64,000 bases of DNA from Epiperipatus broadwayi. Its lineage: Eukaryota > Onychophora > Udeonychophora > Euonychophora > Peripatidae. Positions 1-11,560 of the stretch are shown piece after piece (within the stretch, counting starts at the first letter, position 1; the number at the start of each line of letters is the position of its first letter). The notes beneath the pieces are model-generated. The model did no database searches, was not told the DNA's origin, and worked only from the letters and a program-made list of their open reading frames with translations. The stretch spans positions 511,501-575,500 of the forward strand of contig JAQFVV010012546.1 of assembly GCA_028023455.1 (NCBI GenBank), written 5' to 3'. The position numbers were made by a program, and so were the translations under genes.

Positions 1-2399
1 GCTAATTCTTAACATCATTTTAAAGATAATCATTTAATAGAAGAATAAAAACTATGCGGAGTGTAGAGATTTGAAAATTACTAAAATCATTGAATCTAAA
101 TTATTAGTTAATCCTTTTTCCCTTGAACCATAAATTTGAATATTTTCTAGTAAATCCTCTCATTAAATCAACTGTAGTATTTGCATATTATTTTAAAGTT
201 ATTAACAGATAATATGCAAATTGGATAAGAAAAATAAAATCACTTAATCTATGATGAAATATAGTGTATAAAAATTAGTATGTAAATGGCTAAGTTGCAG
301 AAGCAGTGAAAAGTGTTAATTATAACATGTCTCTACTTTTTAGCTAGTGAGGTGAAGTTTTTCACAACATACTGCGAAGAGATTATTAAAATTCTGTACA
401 TAAAATTAACTGCCAAAATTATTAAAACAATTACTCGGTAAAATAAACACATTTACTTTTATAAGTATTAATGGTATATATCAGGTTCTATCTGTATGGT
501 GTGTAAAGTGTGCATACACGTTTACTTATTAAGAATCGATTAATCATATATTGTATTTAAATATGTGTACTTATAATTGTTTGTATTTAAATATGTGTAC
601 TTATAATTGTGTACATAATAATGTATTCCTATTAACTTAATTTCTGATTTTTTTTTCTCAGTGTTTATAGATAAGTAAGTTCTTACTAGTGGTGAAGGCC
701 ATATGGCATTACTATACTATTTTTGTTGTCTCTATAGTCATCATAGAAATATGCATAAATTGCCTAGGACATTCTTTACTCTCTGTCAAGCAGAGCTAAA
801 TATTGATTTACCAATCAGAACTTCTTCACATAATAGTTAGTGCATTCACCTATAATATGATAATGTAAGTTAGTTTTCTAATCCACTATTAGGAAAATTT
901 TGATTAGTAAATAAATATTTAATAATACTTGCATTCGTAGTTAATGAATGTTGATTTCATCATCTGTAAAAAAAAAAAGAAATGAAAATGTGACTGTAAT
1001 GTGATGCATCCTTCATCCCTGAAGAGAAAAATGTCATAATTTTATCAGCTCTGAGCACAATTTATTTTATCCACAAACTAAGAGTTATTAGATGAATAGA
1101 TAAGTTGCTTCTGATATTGTTAGAAAATTTATATATTATTTGAAAAAATCTTCACGGACCACTTAGATTTAAGTACAAAATTATGGGTATGCCATATAAA
1201 ACTCTTAGCTTTTTTACCAAAAGGTTTCAAAAGACTGTAGAATGAAAAAAATAAAAGGTAAAAATATATGTGAAAATAACCTTCTATATAATGACAGATT
1301 CACATACAATTACAGAAATAAAAATAAATTATTTATTTTTAGTCCCTAAAAAATTATTTGCACGAGTGATTATTAATTATATGAAACAGGAAGACAGCAT
1401 GTCTGTCCAAATACCAAACGTATGCAAAAGTCACAAAATTTCATTTGCTATTCATAATTTATAATAACAATTTAAAGCATTGTACAGAGATTTTTTTGAC
1501 AGTAATATGGAAAAATGGGAACCAGAGCTGCTATTTATCAAATTTGTTGACACTCTGATCAGAAGTTCTTACATATGCTTTCCAAAACTGTTCCGATTTT
1601 ATCTTACCCAATAGAAGAAATTTTAATCACTTTGAATTCTATTAATAACTTAAAAAAATAGTTTTGTTTTTTAAGGAAAAAATACACTTATAAAACTAAA
1701 AAAAGTTCTGCATAACACAAAAATACTAATATCCAGCTGTTTATAAAATAATCTTTATTCACATAACAGATGGCTCTGAAGTAGATTAAAAAGTCAAAAT
1801 TAAAACTCTTGAAAACTTACATATTATGTATGATATGCATAAATTAAATGTTTAGCGCTGTATATATGTAATTACATGGAAAAAAAAAATCTTTAAAACT
1901 GCTGTTCGTTTTAGTGTATAATTCTAAGCATATGATTGTATTGGTACATTTACTGATTTTTTTAATTATTTTATCTTAATTCAAATTGTCAGTAAATGCA
2001 TCCATCATATTATATGTAATCTTTTGGGAAAAGGTTGAGTTATCAACAAACTATAGATATTATTATATCCAAATTTATAGGAAGTTTCTGAATTATGAAT
2101 TTCATCAATGAGTTATATGTACTTAAAGGAAGCAGTACATTTAGAAATGACCTTTAAGTCTTTAGTACTATCAAATTAACAATCTTAAATCCAAAACACC
2201 TTTAGGTTTAGGTATGCAAGGCAAATTGCTTATATTGTTATACATATATTACATTAGATTAGTAGCTTTATATTTTAGTGGCCTATTTTATAGTACTATA
2301 AATACTTTTTAATCCTTGGATTAATCTGCATGTATTGGTGTAAACACACTACCATGCAGTATCCATTAATTATCCAAAATTAGATCAGTTAATTTAGAA
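1..2399. other. AT-rich non-coding stretch
   Basis: No coding region or recognisable mobile element was found. Short homopolymer runs and scattered stop codons occur in every frame, and the longest open frame (about 64 codons) has AT-driven composition with no family signature. The only structured item is the 30-bp tandem duplication listed separately. Confidence 0.6.
551..610. repeat. 30-bp tandem duplication
   Basis: Two adjacent copies of a 30-base unit beginning ttgtatttaaatatgtg follow each other with no visible difference except at the last base. It is probably a recent local slippage or duplication event. Confidence 0.85.
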
Positions 2400-2975
2400 A
2401 CAGATTGCAGGGAGAGCATTAACATTCTGGAAACAATATTTATAAAGCTTGTAGAGGATTTTGCAATTCTCTTTGTTTATAACTTACAAGCTTAAAAGAT
2501 AGGGTTGTGTGATCTATGACTCTTATTTTGACTATTTATAGTCTCGGCCATAAGTCTTATGCAATTTTATATTGCTAAGACTACTAATATATGGTATGGC
2601 TGAAGATCTATCAGCCCCATATAGCTAGTTGAGTTGGATAGCTGGGTTTGAAGACATGTAGATGTCTAAAATTTTCAGATTTCCCCCTCAATAGATAACT
2701 TTTAGATAAGTGATTGGCTTTGGGTTGGTATTTTTAGATCTAGTGTTGGAACCTACCCTGACACTTCTCTGAGGAGTACCAAAGCACGAAACCATGGTCA
2801 GAGGTTTGGGGAGGGGTTCCTGACAGAGATATTTTAAGTGCTGGCTCTGGCTAAACATTTATCATAAAGCTTGTAGAGGAATTGGCAATCCTCTTTGTTT
2901 ATAACTTACAAGCTTAAGAGATAGAGTCATGTGATCTATGACTCTTATTTTGAATATTATATTTTGTTTGTAAAT
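2400..2975. repeat. Family C dispersed repeat, with about 100-bp terminal direct repeats
   Basis: The segment at about 2440-2530 (phrase gtttataacttacaagctta, then gatctatgactcttattttg) recurs almost unchanged at about 2860-2960, so the two flank an interior of about 330 bp. The interior (2590-2760) matches the reverse complement of the repeats at 22.34-22.99 kb. The segment at 2795-2960 matches the right half of the hairpin at 53.3-53.5 kb, including ccatggtcagaggtttgg. It is therefore a member of a dispersed family with rearranged order. Direct repeats at both ends could mean an LTR-like or a tandem-derived organisation; no coding was found inside. Confidence 0.65.
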
Positions 2976-3981
2976 TTCAAATCATGAAATATGATTATGA
3001 TAACTGGTGTAATCTGATATTACAAAATGTTTGGAACATTAAATAAGATGACTAAGGTAATCAAATAAAAATCCTTTCTGACTGGTTCACTTTATTGGAA
3101 TATTCACAGATCTAATATATAAAATTGTAATAATATATTTTTAATGTGTTTAATAAGTTTATTTTATTTTTATATCTTGAAATATAAAATTTTATAATAG
3201 TTAAAAGACTTCTGGGGCTGTAGTATGCTTATGATGCTCTAATATGCTAAAGTTTAAATAAATATTTGCCATTTACAACATCTCCTAGTTTTGGCAGGTT
3301 TTTATATGTAATCCATATTATTATTATTCCAGAATTATATGCTGAATTAATTAATGGACACCAGATGATAGTACCAAGAAAGTCTTTAAATTAGTTTTTG
3401 GATGGGATTTATGCACACACATGTCATTTGTCATTATTTTTTTACATTCCCCAAACTAGTAAATTATTTTCAATTCAAATAAGTTAAGAATCTGAGCCCG
3501 GACTACTTTTGTCTATAGCTATAAAGGCTTGATAGTAATATTTTTAGTAATCTCAATTACACACTAAATTTAAGTGCTAATGGCATTTTTGAAAAAGAAC
3601 ATATACAAAACAAAGCAGCTACATCTTCAGTTTACTTTTAATATCTGCATTAAGAGAACAGTATCCACTTTTTTATTCGACTCCAGAGATACTTATTGAA
3701 ATTAAACCGAGAGACTGCAAACCTCTCACGCTCATTACTATCTAACAGTCAATCAGATCGCAAATACAAGACAGAGAATTGAACAAGAAAAGGCAGTCAA
3801 TCCTCTTCTTTACTTGTCTTTCTACATATCCAAGCCAGTCTAAAGTACTTAAATCTAAAAGCATGAATCTTAAATATCTTCACACTTAACTCACTGAGTT
3901 TAAATTACAAACGTACAGCATGAAATCCAATGATTTACTACGCAGTAGTTTTTAGATGTTATAACTTGCAGTAATGTATGT
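2976..3981. other. AT-rich non-coding stretch
   Basis: No gene or element was recognised. The portion around 3660-3850 is somewhat less AT-rich but has no open frame of useful length and no recognised repeat. Confidence 0.5.
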
Positions 3982-4035
3982 AAATAATATTTATTCCACA
4001 AATACTGTTTGCGCTTTGTGGAATAAATATTATTT
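3982..4035. repeat. Perfect 21-bp inverted repeat (hairpin)
   Basis: The left arm 3982-4002 and right arm 4015-4035 are exact reverse complements, separated by a 12-base spacer ending in gcgc. The arms contain aataatatttattccacaa. It may be the core of a small MITE or a hairpin-forming site. No U-tract and no gene neighbour suggest a terminator. Confidence 0.85.
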
Positions 4036-4927
4036 GGATACCTATTGTAAAGTGGAGTTGTCAACACTCATTGATAAGATTAGCCAAATTCTCAGACTTC
4101 TAATTATTGATCTTCATTAATATGTCAAAATAAAACACACACTTTTATAGAAGTAATAATTCATGCTACAAATATTTTATTGCTAAATATTTTATTTTTA
4201 TTTATTTTGTTTTCCAAATATAAAAATGATATTTTCCACAATTATAATTTACATTGTGTTTAAACAAATATTGTACTTACATAAAATAAAGTTAAATATA
4301 TTTCATTGTCTTTATTTAATTTTAATAAATAATATTATAAATATATTAATGTACTTTAAAAATATTTATGAATAATGAAAAGTTTATCATTGATGACACT
4401 GTTAAAGTTTAAATAAATCTTAAACGCTAAATCACCAACAGCTATTACTAAAACCTGGATTGTTTTTTTTATCATATTTAACAGTTGAAAACATTAAAGA
4501 TATATTTATTAATAATATAAACAATAATAAGTATACTTCAGCTTCTTGTTAAAAATATTATTTGTAAACATTCATATATTTCCAAACATGGTACCATATA
4601 TGTAAAAAAAAATTCCAATTGTAAAATTGTGTGAATTGAATTATTCTTTAATTAACAAAATTAGTCAAATCTTGCATTCAAAATGTAATAAAAATAATTT
4701 CTTTATATATGGAATTTTCAGTAAAAATGTGTTAAATTTAAAATGTATCCTGTGCAGTTTAGGACCATGGTAAATTGTCAGACCCTAGAATGTGGAATCT
4801 TTGGTTTGGTTCTGATGCTGACACTTCCAGGATTCAAATTTCATATGAACTCTTCAAAAGTAAATCCATTTGAATATTATTGTAAAAAGTTTTTAGTTAA
4901 TAATTTTATTATTAAAATCTGCATTAG
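4036..4927. other. AT-rich non-coding stretch
   Basis: Very AT-rich with long runs of A and T. No coding signal and no recognised element until the family B insertion begins. Confidence 0.55.
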
Positions 4928-5472
4928 GAACCATAGTGTTATTAAACAGGCAAACTCTCCATACAGTATTGCCACTCAATGCAAGCAGAGTAATCAGTGG
5001 ATGCCAGAAGGCTTGTGCATAAAATCCCCATCTAGTGACTACTCATCCAATAGCCCCAAACTAGTTTCTGGCTTGTGGCCTTCATCAGTGAGCAGCCTTG
5101 GATCTGAGAGCACTGCACCTAGGCCTTCATCAGTAAGGAGCCTTGTATCTGAGAGCACTGCACTTAGGCCTTCATCAGTAAGGAGCCTTGGATCTGAGAG
5201 CACTGCACCTAGATCTTAGGATGTAGGTGCAGTGCTCTCAGATCCAAGGCTCCTCACTGATGAAGGCCGCAAGCCATAAACTAGTCTGGGGATATTGAAT
5301 TAGTAGGCACTAGATGGGAATTTTATGCAAATCCTTCTGGCATCCATTGATTACTCTGGTTTGCACTGAGTGACAATATTGTACAGAGAGTTTTTCCTGG
5401 TTAATAACAGTTATAAGCAAGCATAGGAAATGGTGAGCATGTGATGTTTATTGGCTTAGAACCATAGTGTTA
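4928..5472. mobile_element. Family B foldback element, copy 1, with 14-bp target-site duplication
   Basis: The 14-mer GAACCATAGTGTTA is present at 4928-4941 and again at 5459-5472, bracketing the element. Inside, the left arm (from about 4948) and right arm (to about 5400) are inverted copies of one another: ctagtttctggcttgtgg, the phrase gatgccagaaggcttgtgca and the outer aaactctccatacagtattg all reappear reverse-complemented. The right side carries an extra tail (agcataggaaatggtgagca) that is found on one side of the other copies. The centre holds a 45-bp triplication. The 158-codon open frame across it is a by-product of the repeat and not a gene. The long duplication is more like LINE-driven retroposition than cut-and-paste transposition. 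Confidence 0.8.
5079..5213. repeat. 45-bp tandem repeat, three copies
   Basis: Three successive 45-base units (5079-5123, 5124-5168, 5169-5213) each begin ccttcatcagt and include gagagcactgcac. They lie in the left arm of the family B element next to its centre of symmetry. The right arm has only one corresponding unit, so the expansion happened on one side only. Confidence 0.9.
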
Positions 5473-6049
5473 AGGGTAAGCATCAGAAAAATTTACAACA
5501 GCAGTTTAATGGGAGAAGATGCCAGGATGCCACATTATGTTAAAGTAAATACATTTTAATTTTGAATTTATTGAAATTATTTTATCTGTAAAAATCCTTG
5601 CCTAGAATGACAAAATCTCAGTACATTTCTGAATATCTATATTTGTGTATGGAGTAAATAGATTTTTAATTTAGTGTTGTTTTTAAATTTTTTTATTAAT
5701 GTAATCATATTTAACTAGATAGGTAACAATATATTATTTTCATTGTTATATATTTTTGTTACTGTACTCCTTTAAAATATGTAAATAGAAAACAGTTTAT
5801 CTATGTCTTCACCAAATAAACACACAATTATGGTTATCAATATACAATATGAAACATTAAAATGTTATAGCTAATAATATTCCTCAATTATTACTTACAG
5901 CATTATAAATTAATATTTAATTGTCTATTATTCATAATTTATGGGAGATTAAAGAAAATAAATAACATTAATATATTACTAAAATTTACACCAAATTATC
6001 TAGTCAATTTTAGAAAAGAAGTAAATATCATTATTATTGTCATCTATTA
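5473..6049. other. AT-rich non-coding stretch
   Basis: No gene or recognised element. It ends at a short ATT-rich run that serves as the 3' tail of the RTE remnant that follows. Confidence 0.5.
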
Positions 6050-6404
6050 TTTATCCATTGCAGGATGAATAACCATGTTTAATTTGGTTTTTCCAATCTC
6101 TAGCCTTTCTTCTCCACATCACCCCTGCACAATTCCTTATTTCATTTATCAATCTCACATGTTGTTTCTTTATGGGTCTTTTACAATCTCATGAAATACA
6201 GTTTAACACTTCAACTGCCAATCTATTATCATATCTTCTATTAATATGTCAAATATAACTCCACTTAAGTCTCTTAATTCTTTCACTGATGTCAGTAACA
6301 CCTGTTTGTTTTTCATCGATGTATTTCATTTTAATTTTTTTTTGTTATCCCTGACCTACATCTTTCCTCTGTTCATTGAATAGTCTAAAGTCTCTTCATT
6401 ATTA

Positions 6405-6482
6405 TTAAGTGTATATGTCTATGATTCATAAATAAGAATGTGTTTGTTAAGTGTCCAAGTCTATGATTCATAAATAAGAAAT
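6405..6482. repeat. 42-bp imperfect tandem duplication
   Basis: The phrase tctatgattcataaataaga occurs twice with a 42-base period inside the RTE remnant. The intact copy at 10 kb has only one such segment, so the duplication happened after insertion. Confidence 0.75.
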
Positions 6483-6526
6483 GTTAAAAGACATTTAGTA
6501 AAACCCTATCTTTTTAAACACAAAGA

Positions 6527-6602
6527 CAACTGCTTTACAAGCAGTTGTCCTGGATTAGCAGGTTCGCTTCCCGGCTGATGCTATGACACATGAGAAAAAA
6601 AA
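6527..6602 (+). mobile_element. tRNA-derived SINE, 5'-truncated copy
   Basis: The copy keeps the anticodon-arm-like palindrome (aactgctttacaagcagtt), the B-box-like ggttcgcttcccgg, and the shared 3' end gctatgacacatgag followed by an A run. The A-box part is absent. It lies inside the RTE remnant. Confidence 0.75.
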
Positions 6603-7215
6603 GACATTTCTTTTTAATATTTCCAGTTATTTCTACCAAAAGCACTCCATTCATAATTACTTCTATGGTTAATTTAATCAATTATGACCAGGGTATATTA
6701 ATTTCTTCTAATTCATCATCATCATTTTACTTTATTTTGAGAAAATCCATTGAACATTACTTTAGTCTTTTGTAGCTTTTATTTTTAATCATAGTTTTTT
6801 ACTTTTATCTGATTACTCTTGCAACATCTTTTTGAAGCTCTGGTGCATATTTAAAAAAAAACTCTTCTGCAAAATCTAAATTACTTAAATTAATCTTTAT
6901 TTACTTCTTTTTTCTTAGCTTTCCATGTTAATCCACAAAATTGTTTTTGTAAAACAATTGTAAAAATTTTGGAGATATAGAATCTTTTTAGTCTCATTAT
7001 ATAATCTCATCATTGCTGTTGCATTTTGATAAATATTTTTAAAGTATAAAAATATTTTTGGATTATAACTTGATGATACTATGTTTTAATCACTTTTGAA
7101 ATGCTTATCCAATCAAATACCTTTTTATAATCAGCAAATTCAAAGAATATTTTCAACTCATATTCCTTGGCTCTTTCTACAACTTTGCTCACATTTATAT
7201 AAGACCATCTTAATT

Positions 7216-7974
7216 GTTTATATGGACTTATAGTAAAAAATGTGAATGTGTGTTTGTGAATGCCTGTATATAGAATAACATAAATATCTTTTATTTTCAA
7301 TAATTTTGACATCTGACATTTCTTAAATATTGTATGAGACAAATTTTTTAGACCTAAAGAAATGAGTTTGTCTAACCAAACTAATATCATTTTCTGAACT
7401 TTGAAAGTTTGATGGATGTATTATAATAGATTGTTGTTTATTATTTATTCAACACCATATTAAAATTCTTTTAGCTAATGGCATCCATACACACCATATA
7501 AAAAAATTAAAATACATACTAATAAAAGTCAAATATTTATTCTGTAAAAAATAATAGACCATTAAAAAATTAATAAATGTAAGTAAATATAATCAATATT
7601 ATAAAACAAAAATAAAAAATTTAAATATTTTTTAAAGTTATTAAGTTTAAGATTATTCATAAATTGGTAATTTTGGCATAGAAGTTTATAATAATAGTAT
7701 TGTTAGTAAGTTAAAATTATTCTACATAAAACTGTGATCAAAATGACATATAATATTACCAAATGATTATATTTCTAACAGATTGTGTTGTAAAAATCAG
7801 AATATGTTTTCTCATTGTTTATCCAGATTTATATTGAAGATTTGTTATTAGGTGGTATCCTGATAAATAAATATTATATAATGTAATAATTTGTTTAACA
7901 ATATTTATTTATTAATTTTATTGATATATTTTAACTTAAAAGTGCAAATCTATATTATTAACTTTAATATATAG
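7216..7974. other. AT-rich non-coding stretch
   Basis: No coding or recognised repeat. Very AT-rich. Confidence 0.5.
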
Positions 7975-8350
7975 GGTAAATGAGCACAGACTTTCACATG
8001 ACCCACCACTCTCCATTCTATCTCATAACACTGATCCACTTGAACACATATATGTTGAAAATATAAATAATCACCAATATTAGTATTTCATGCTAAACCA
8101 GCAATCATCAGTTGGTCCAGATTACCATCACCACACATATATGCTATAAGTGCTCAGATATATATTAAGATAGCAAATCCTCCTACTTTAATGGACAGGC
8201 TTCAATGCACTCCACACTCCAACTCTTCAACCATCGATCCAATTGAAAATCTGATGATGGAATGCTCAAAGACCACCCTAAGGCTGAGATTCTTGTCAAA
8301 CCCATGTTGACCTAAGGTGAATCTGACCCCACATGTACAGGACATAACCT
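7975..8350 (+). repeat. Family A dispersed repeat, single unit
   Basis: It begins gagcacagactttcacatg and runs through ttcatgctaaaccagcaatc and agatagcaaatcctcctact to gtacaggacataa. The same order and wording are found at 31.1, 31.5 and (inverted) 32.0-32.4 kb. No open frame of note. The conserved block ttcatgctraaccagcaatc is shared with the more diverged copies at 42.7, 44.7 and 58.7 kb. Confidence 0.85.
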
Positions 8351-9254
8351 ATTTAATACATATACAAGGAAGCAATGTATACATATATGCACATATTTAT
8401 ATATTCACAAGTTCAAAACATATCTATATATGACCAATTTCTTAAACTGTTTATAAACATAATCTCGTGTTTGTATTAAAAAGTACTTTTCAGTCTCTAG
8501 ACAATAAATTTAGAAATAATAAGTCAATTCAAGGGAATATGAAATGTAACTATTGAAACATATAATTACTTATGTTTTTATCAATTCATTTCTAAAGAAT
8601 TCATTCTTGAATTCTCTGTTTTTATTTTAAAAATAGCTTTTATGTAAAAATGTTTAAAAACCTATAAAACTTTCATCCATTATAAACCCACTATTTTAAA
8701 AAGAAATTAATTGTCCATAAAATGATATATTGTAATTATGTTTACTAAAAAAACAAATTTACTTTATTTAGGTTTTTAAATATGGACGTAACATAAAATC
8801 AGAACAAAAATCTAAAATTTAATATTTAACCAATATATTAATCGAAATTAATTCAATAATTTACTTTCATCTCATAATTGGGAAAAATATGTAAACTAAA
8901 AAATATCTAATGCAAATATTTTTCTTTTTAGAACTCTATAACATAGATATTTTTTTTGAGAAATATAATAAACTGTAATATTTTAAAACTCATATTTATA
9001 AAATCATAGTATCATTTCTAGATGTTTCTGTGTAGTAAAAATATAATAGTTAAATAGCTTTAAGAAAATATTGCATTGAAATGTCAGTTATTTAGTTACT
9101 ATATTTTTATTAGGGGAAGCTTCCAAAAATAATACTATAAATTCATCATTTATCTGTTAGAATATTACAAATAATATATATATATATAATATAAAGCAAT
9201 TTAAAATATAGCTTTAAATGTAATATTATTGATTTAAAAATATTCATGTTTTTT
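8351..9254. other. AT-rich non-coding stretch
   Basis: Nothing recognised. A and T runs dominate. Confidence 0.5.
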
Positions 9255-9375
9255 TCCCAAAGTGCTTCAGATTAGCCTCTGTAAACAAAATTAAGAGAAA
9301 GAGATAAGTTGGTCCAATCGTTTCTCTAAAAAGTTTTGTTTTGTGTTTTAGATTGAGAGTATTTCATTTATTTAA
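9255..9375. repeat. Family F repeat fragment
   Basis: A diverged match to the unit at 27.73-27.90 kb: aaagtgcttcagattagcct, then a segment corresponding to aagataagatggccactctt, then tttgtgttttagattgagag. Short and decayed. Confidence 0.45.
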
Positions 9376-9694
9376 TAAATCAGTAGTTAGAGTATTAATC
9401 TTGATGTATTACATAATATTAATCACTCGGAATGTTTATATACATATAATTAAATGTTTATATCTTAATCTATTTCCAACATCTAGTTGAAGTGTTAAAT
9501 AATTTAGAAAAATTCAAATATTATTTATACATTTGTAAACACAATATTTTGAGTGACATTTTTTTTTCAATTGATGTTAACCTGACATGTAGAATGAAAA
9601 CTGAATCAATGGTCTTTAGATTCATAAATCATCATCACTATCATCATCAATAATTATCAATCCACTGCAGGATGAAGGTCTCTCCAAGTTCAGT

Positions 9695-10181
9695 TCATCT
9701 TCTCTGATCTCCAGCTTCTCTTCTCCACATCATCCCTGCACATTTTCTTATTTTATCTATCCATCTCACATATGGTCTCTTTCTGGGTCTTTTACAATCT
9801 CTTAGAATCCAGTTTAAGATTTCAAGTGTCCATCTATTATTACCTCTTCTAGAAACATGTCCAGCCCAACTCCCCTTCAGTATTTTAATTTTTTCCAATA
9901 AGGTCAGTAACACCTGTTTGTTCTCTTACCCATATATTGCATTTTTGATTTCTTCTTGTTACTCCCAACATGCATCTTTCCATACTTCTTTGAGTAGTCT
10001 GAAATCTCTGTATGCCTCTTCTATTAAGTATCCAAGTCTCAGATCCATAAGTAAGAACTGGTAAAACACATTTATTAAAAACCTTCCCTTTCAAACACAT
10101 AAGCATATTTCCTTTTAGTATCAAGTTATTTCTACCAAATGCACTCCAACCATGTTTAATTCTATAATTAATTTCATCCAT
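9695..10181 (-). pseudogene. RTE ORF2 C-terminal region (broken)
   Basis: Two overlapping frames (9885-10181 and 9695-9913) together give the region downstream of the RTE reverse transcriptase. Visible landmarks are VFNKCVLPVLTYGSETW, then QRSMERCMLGVTRR, REQTGVTDLI, and, after a frameshift near 9900, WAGHVSRRGNNRW and RPYVRWIDKIRKCAG. This wording is typical of RTE-clade elements in animals. The role would be as part of the replication polyprotein of the LINE. The frame change and truncation show that it is not functional. Confidence 0.85.
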
Positions 10182-10239
10182 TATGGTTCCATCTGTATTA
10201 ATAATCTGACCAAGGTATTTCTGATGTTAATTTCCTGCA

Positions 10240-10770
10240 GCTCTAAAGCATTATTTGCAAAAACAACTACATCATCTGCAAAATCTAAATGACTTAAATA
10301 ATAATCATTAATTTTCACTCCTTTAGTTTCCATTTTAATCCACAAAATACTTCTTGCAGCACTGCTATAAAAAGTTTTGGAGATATAGAGTCACTCTGTA
10401 TTACACCCTTCTCAATGTTGACTTTGCAAGTATCTTTATGCAATCTTATTGATGCTGTTGCATTTTTATAAATATTCTTTAAAATATGACAATATCCTGG
10501 ATCTACATCTTGATGATCCAATGCTTTAATCGCTGAAGAAATGTTTATAGAATCAAATGCCTTTTTATAATCTACAAATCCAAAGTATAATATTGGCAAC
10601 TCATATTCATTCATCCTTTCTATAACTTCTCTCAATACCTGGATATGATATGCTGTACTAAAACCACTTTTAAATCCAGCTTGTTCTCTTGGTTGGTGGA
10701 AATCCAATGTTCTCTGTAGACAAGTCGTAATTATCTTGGTAAAAATTTTGTATAAAACTGATAAAAGGAT
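10240..10770 (-). pseudogene. RTE reverse transcriptase fragment (broken)
   Basis: The open frame 10315-10707 encodes REQAGFKSGFST, then motif A in FVDYKKAFDSI, then NIYKNATASIRL and the motif B region EKGVIQSDSISPKLF, where the usual RQGD reads IQSD. The catalytic FADD box follows in the same direction at about 10271-10282, after a gap in the open frame. Upstream, to about 10770, the wording LYKIFTKIITTCLQRTL can still be read. The enzyme would make cDNA from LINE RNA at a nicked target. The changed motif B and the frame breaks indicate a dead copy. Confidence 0.85.
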
Positions 10771-11159
10771 AAATACTGAATATAAAATAATGCTGTAATC
10801 AACAAGAACATTCTGTCATAACAAATGGTCAATAAAAAGTATATATATTTATTTATAAGAATCCACTTGATTTCTCTACATCATTTTTTATAATAAGGTT
10901 AATGATTGATTTCCAAATATTATAAATTATTTACAAGGTTGACTTATTACATTCTTTGTTATTGTTATGTATTTTTTATTTATTTATTTTACTTTTTTTT
11001 TGTACATCCAATATTTTTTGATACACCTTTTTTTTTTAATTGTCATTTTATATTTTTTTAATCATTTTGATGGAGTGTCTAGTTTTACTAATATACACAT
11101 GTCAAGAAAGAAATAACATAGTGTATGTACTAATAAACATTTGTCAAGTTAGAAAAAAC
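10771..11159. other. AT-rich non-coding stretch
   Basis: Nothing recognised. T-rich runs occur near 10990-11040. Confidence 0.5.
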
Positions 11160-11560
11160 TCAAAAATATTGGGTAAAGGGGATTCGGCTCTCCATATTCT
11201 ACACATTTACGCTATGGACAACACAATGTGAACTTAGCTTGGAACCCCCAATTCCCGATGCTAAACAGGTCTACATCCATATGATCAACAAGATTAAACA
11301 AAGAGATTAAACATTCGGACCACGCCACATTGTAGAAGATATGTGGAATCTTCTGGACATCCCAGAACTCCACACAAAAAACAGAAATTAATTTCCAACT
11401 CACAACAAGATAACTCACTACTACCTTTATTCAAACAATTATGGAAACAAAATGATCAATAAGCTAAGACTGAAAATGATCCAGTGTGATTTCCACAGAA
11501 CAATAATCAAGGAAATTCCCATGGCTTCCATCTAAAACAAGTATGATATCTGTTTAATCA
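11160..11560. other. Less AT-rich unassigned segment, possible decayed coding remnant
   Basis: The base composition is visibly less AT-rich than either flank. Several open pieces exist on both strands (for example 11212-11418 reverse) but none shows a family motif I recognise. It may be the end of a degenerate transposon. Confidence 0.3.

Larger units (their letters stand above)
6050..7215 (-). mobile_element. RTE-clade LINE remnant (3' part), interrupted by a SINE
   Basis: Read on the reverse strand this aligns segment by segment with the better preserved RTE copy at 9.6-10.8 kb: the same 3' end (ccattgcagg on the forward strand), the same C-terminal region after the reverse transcriptase, the remains of the FADD region (near 6870), and a fragment of the finger/palm region. 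An open frame of 103 codons (7079-7390) contains a degraded equivalent of the DYKKAFDSI motif (DYKKVFDWI). Numerous stops and frameshifts make it dead. A 42-bp internal duplication (6405-6482) and a 5'-truncated SINE (6527-6602) interrupt it, so the SINE arrived later. Confidence 0.75.
9625..10770 (-). mobile_element. RTE-clade LINE, 5'-truncated, 3' half
   Basis: This is the best preserved RTE copy in the window. Reading 5' to 3' on the reverse strand it holds the reverse transcriptase (10.77-10.24 kb), the C-terminal domain (10.18-9.70 kb), then ctgcagtggattgataatt and a short ATG/GAT-rich tail at 9630-9660. A tail of this kind is shared with the copies at 6.0, 29.9, 36.6 and 49.4 kb. The 5' side, with the endonuclease, is missing, as expected for incomplete target-primed reverse transcription. 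Confidence 0.85.

Noticed and set aside
4743-5219. 158-codon open frame that could be taken for a serine-rich protein
   Set aside because: Its C-terminal half is the 45-bp tandem repeat in the left arm of a family B element, and its start lies outside the element. It has no protein family features.
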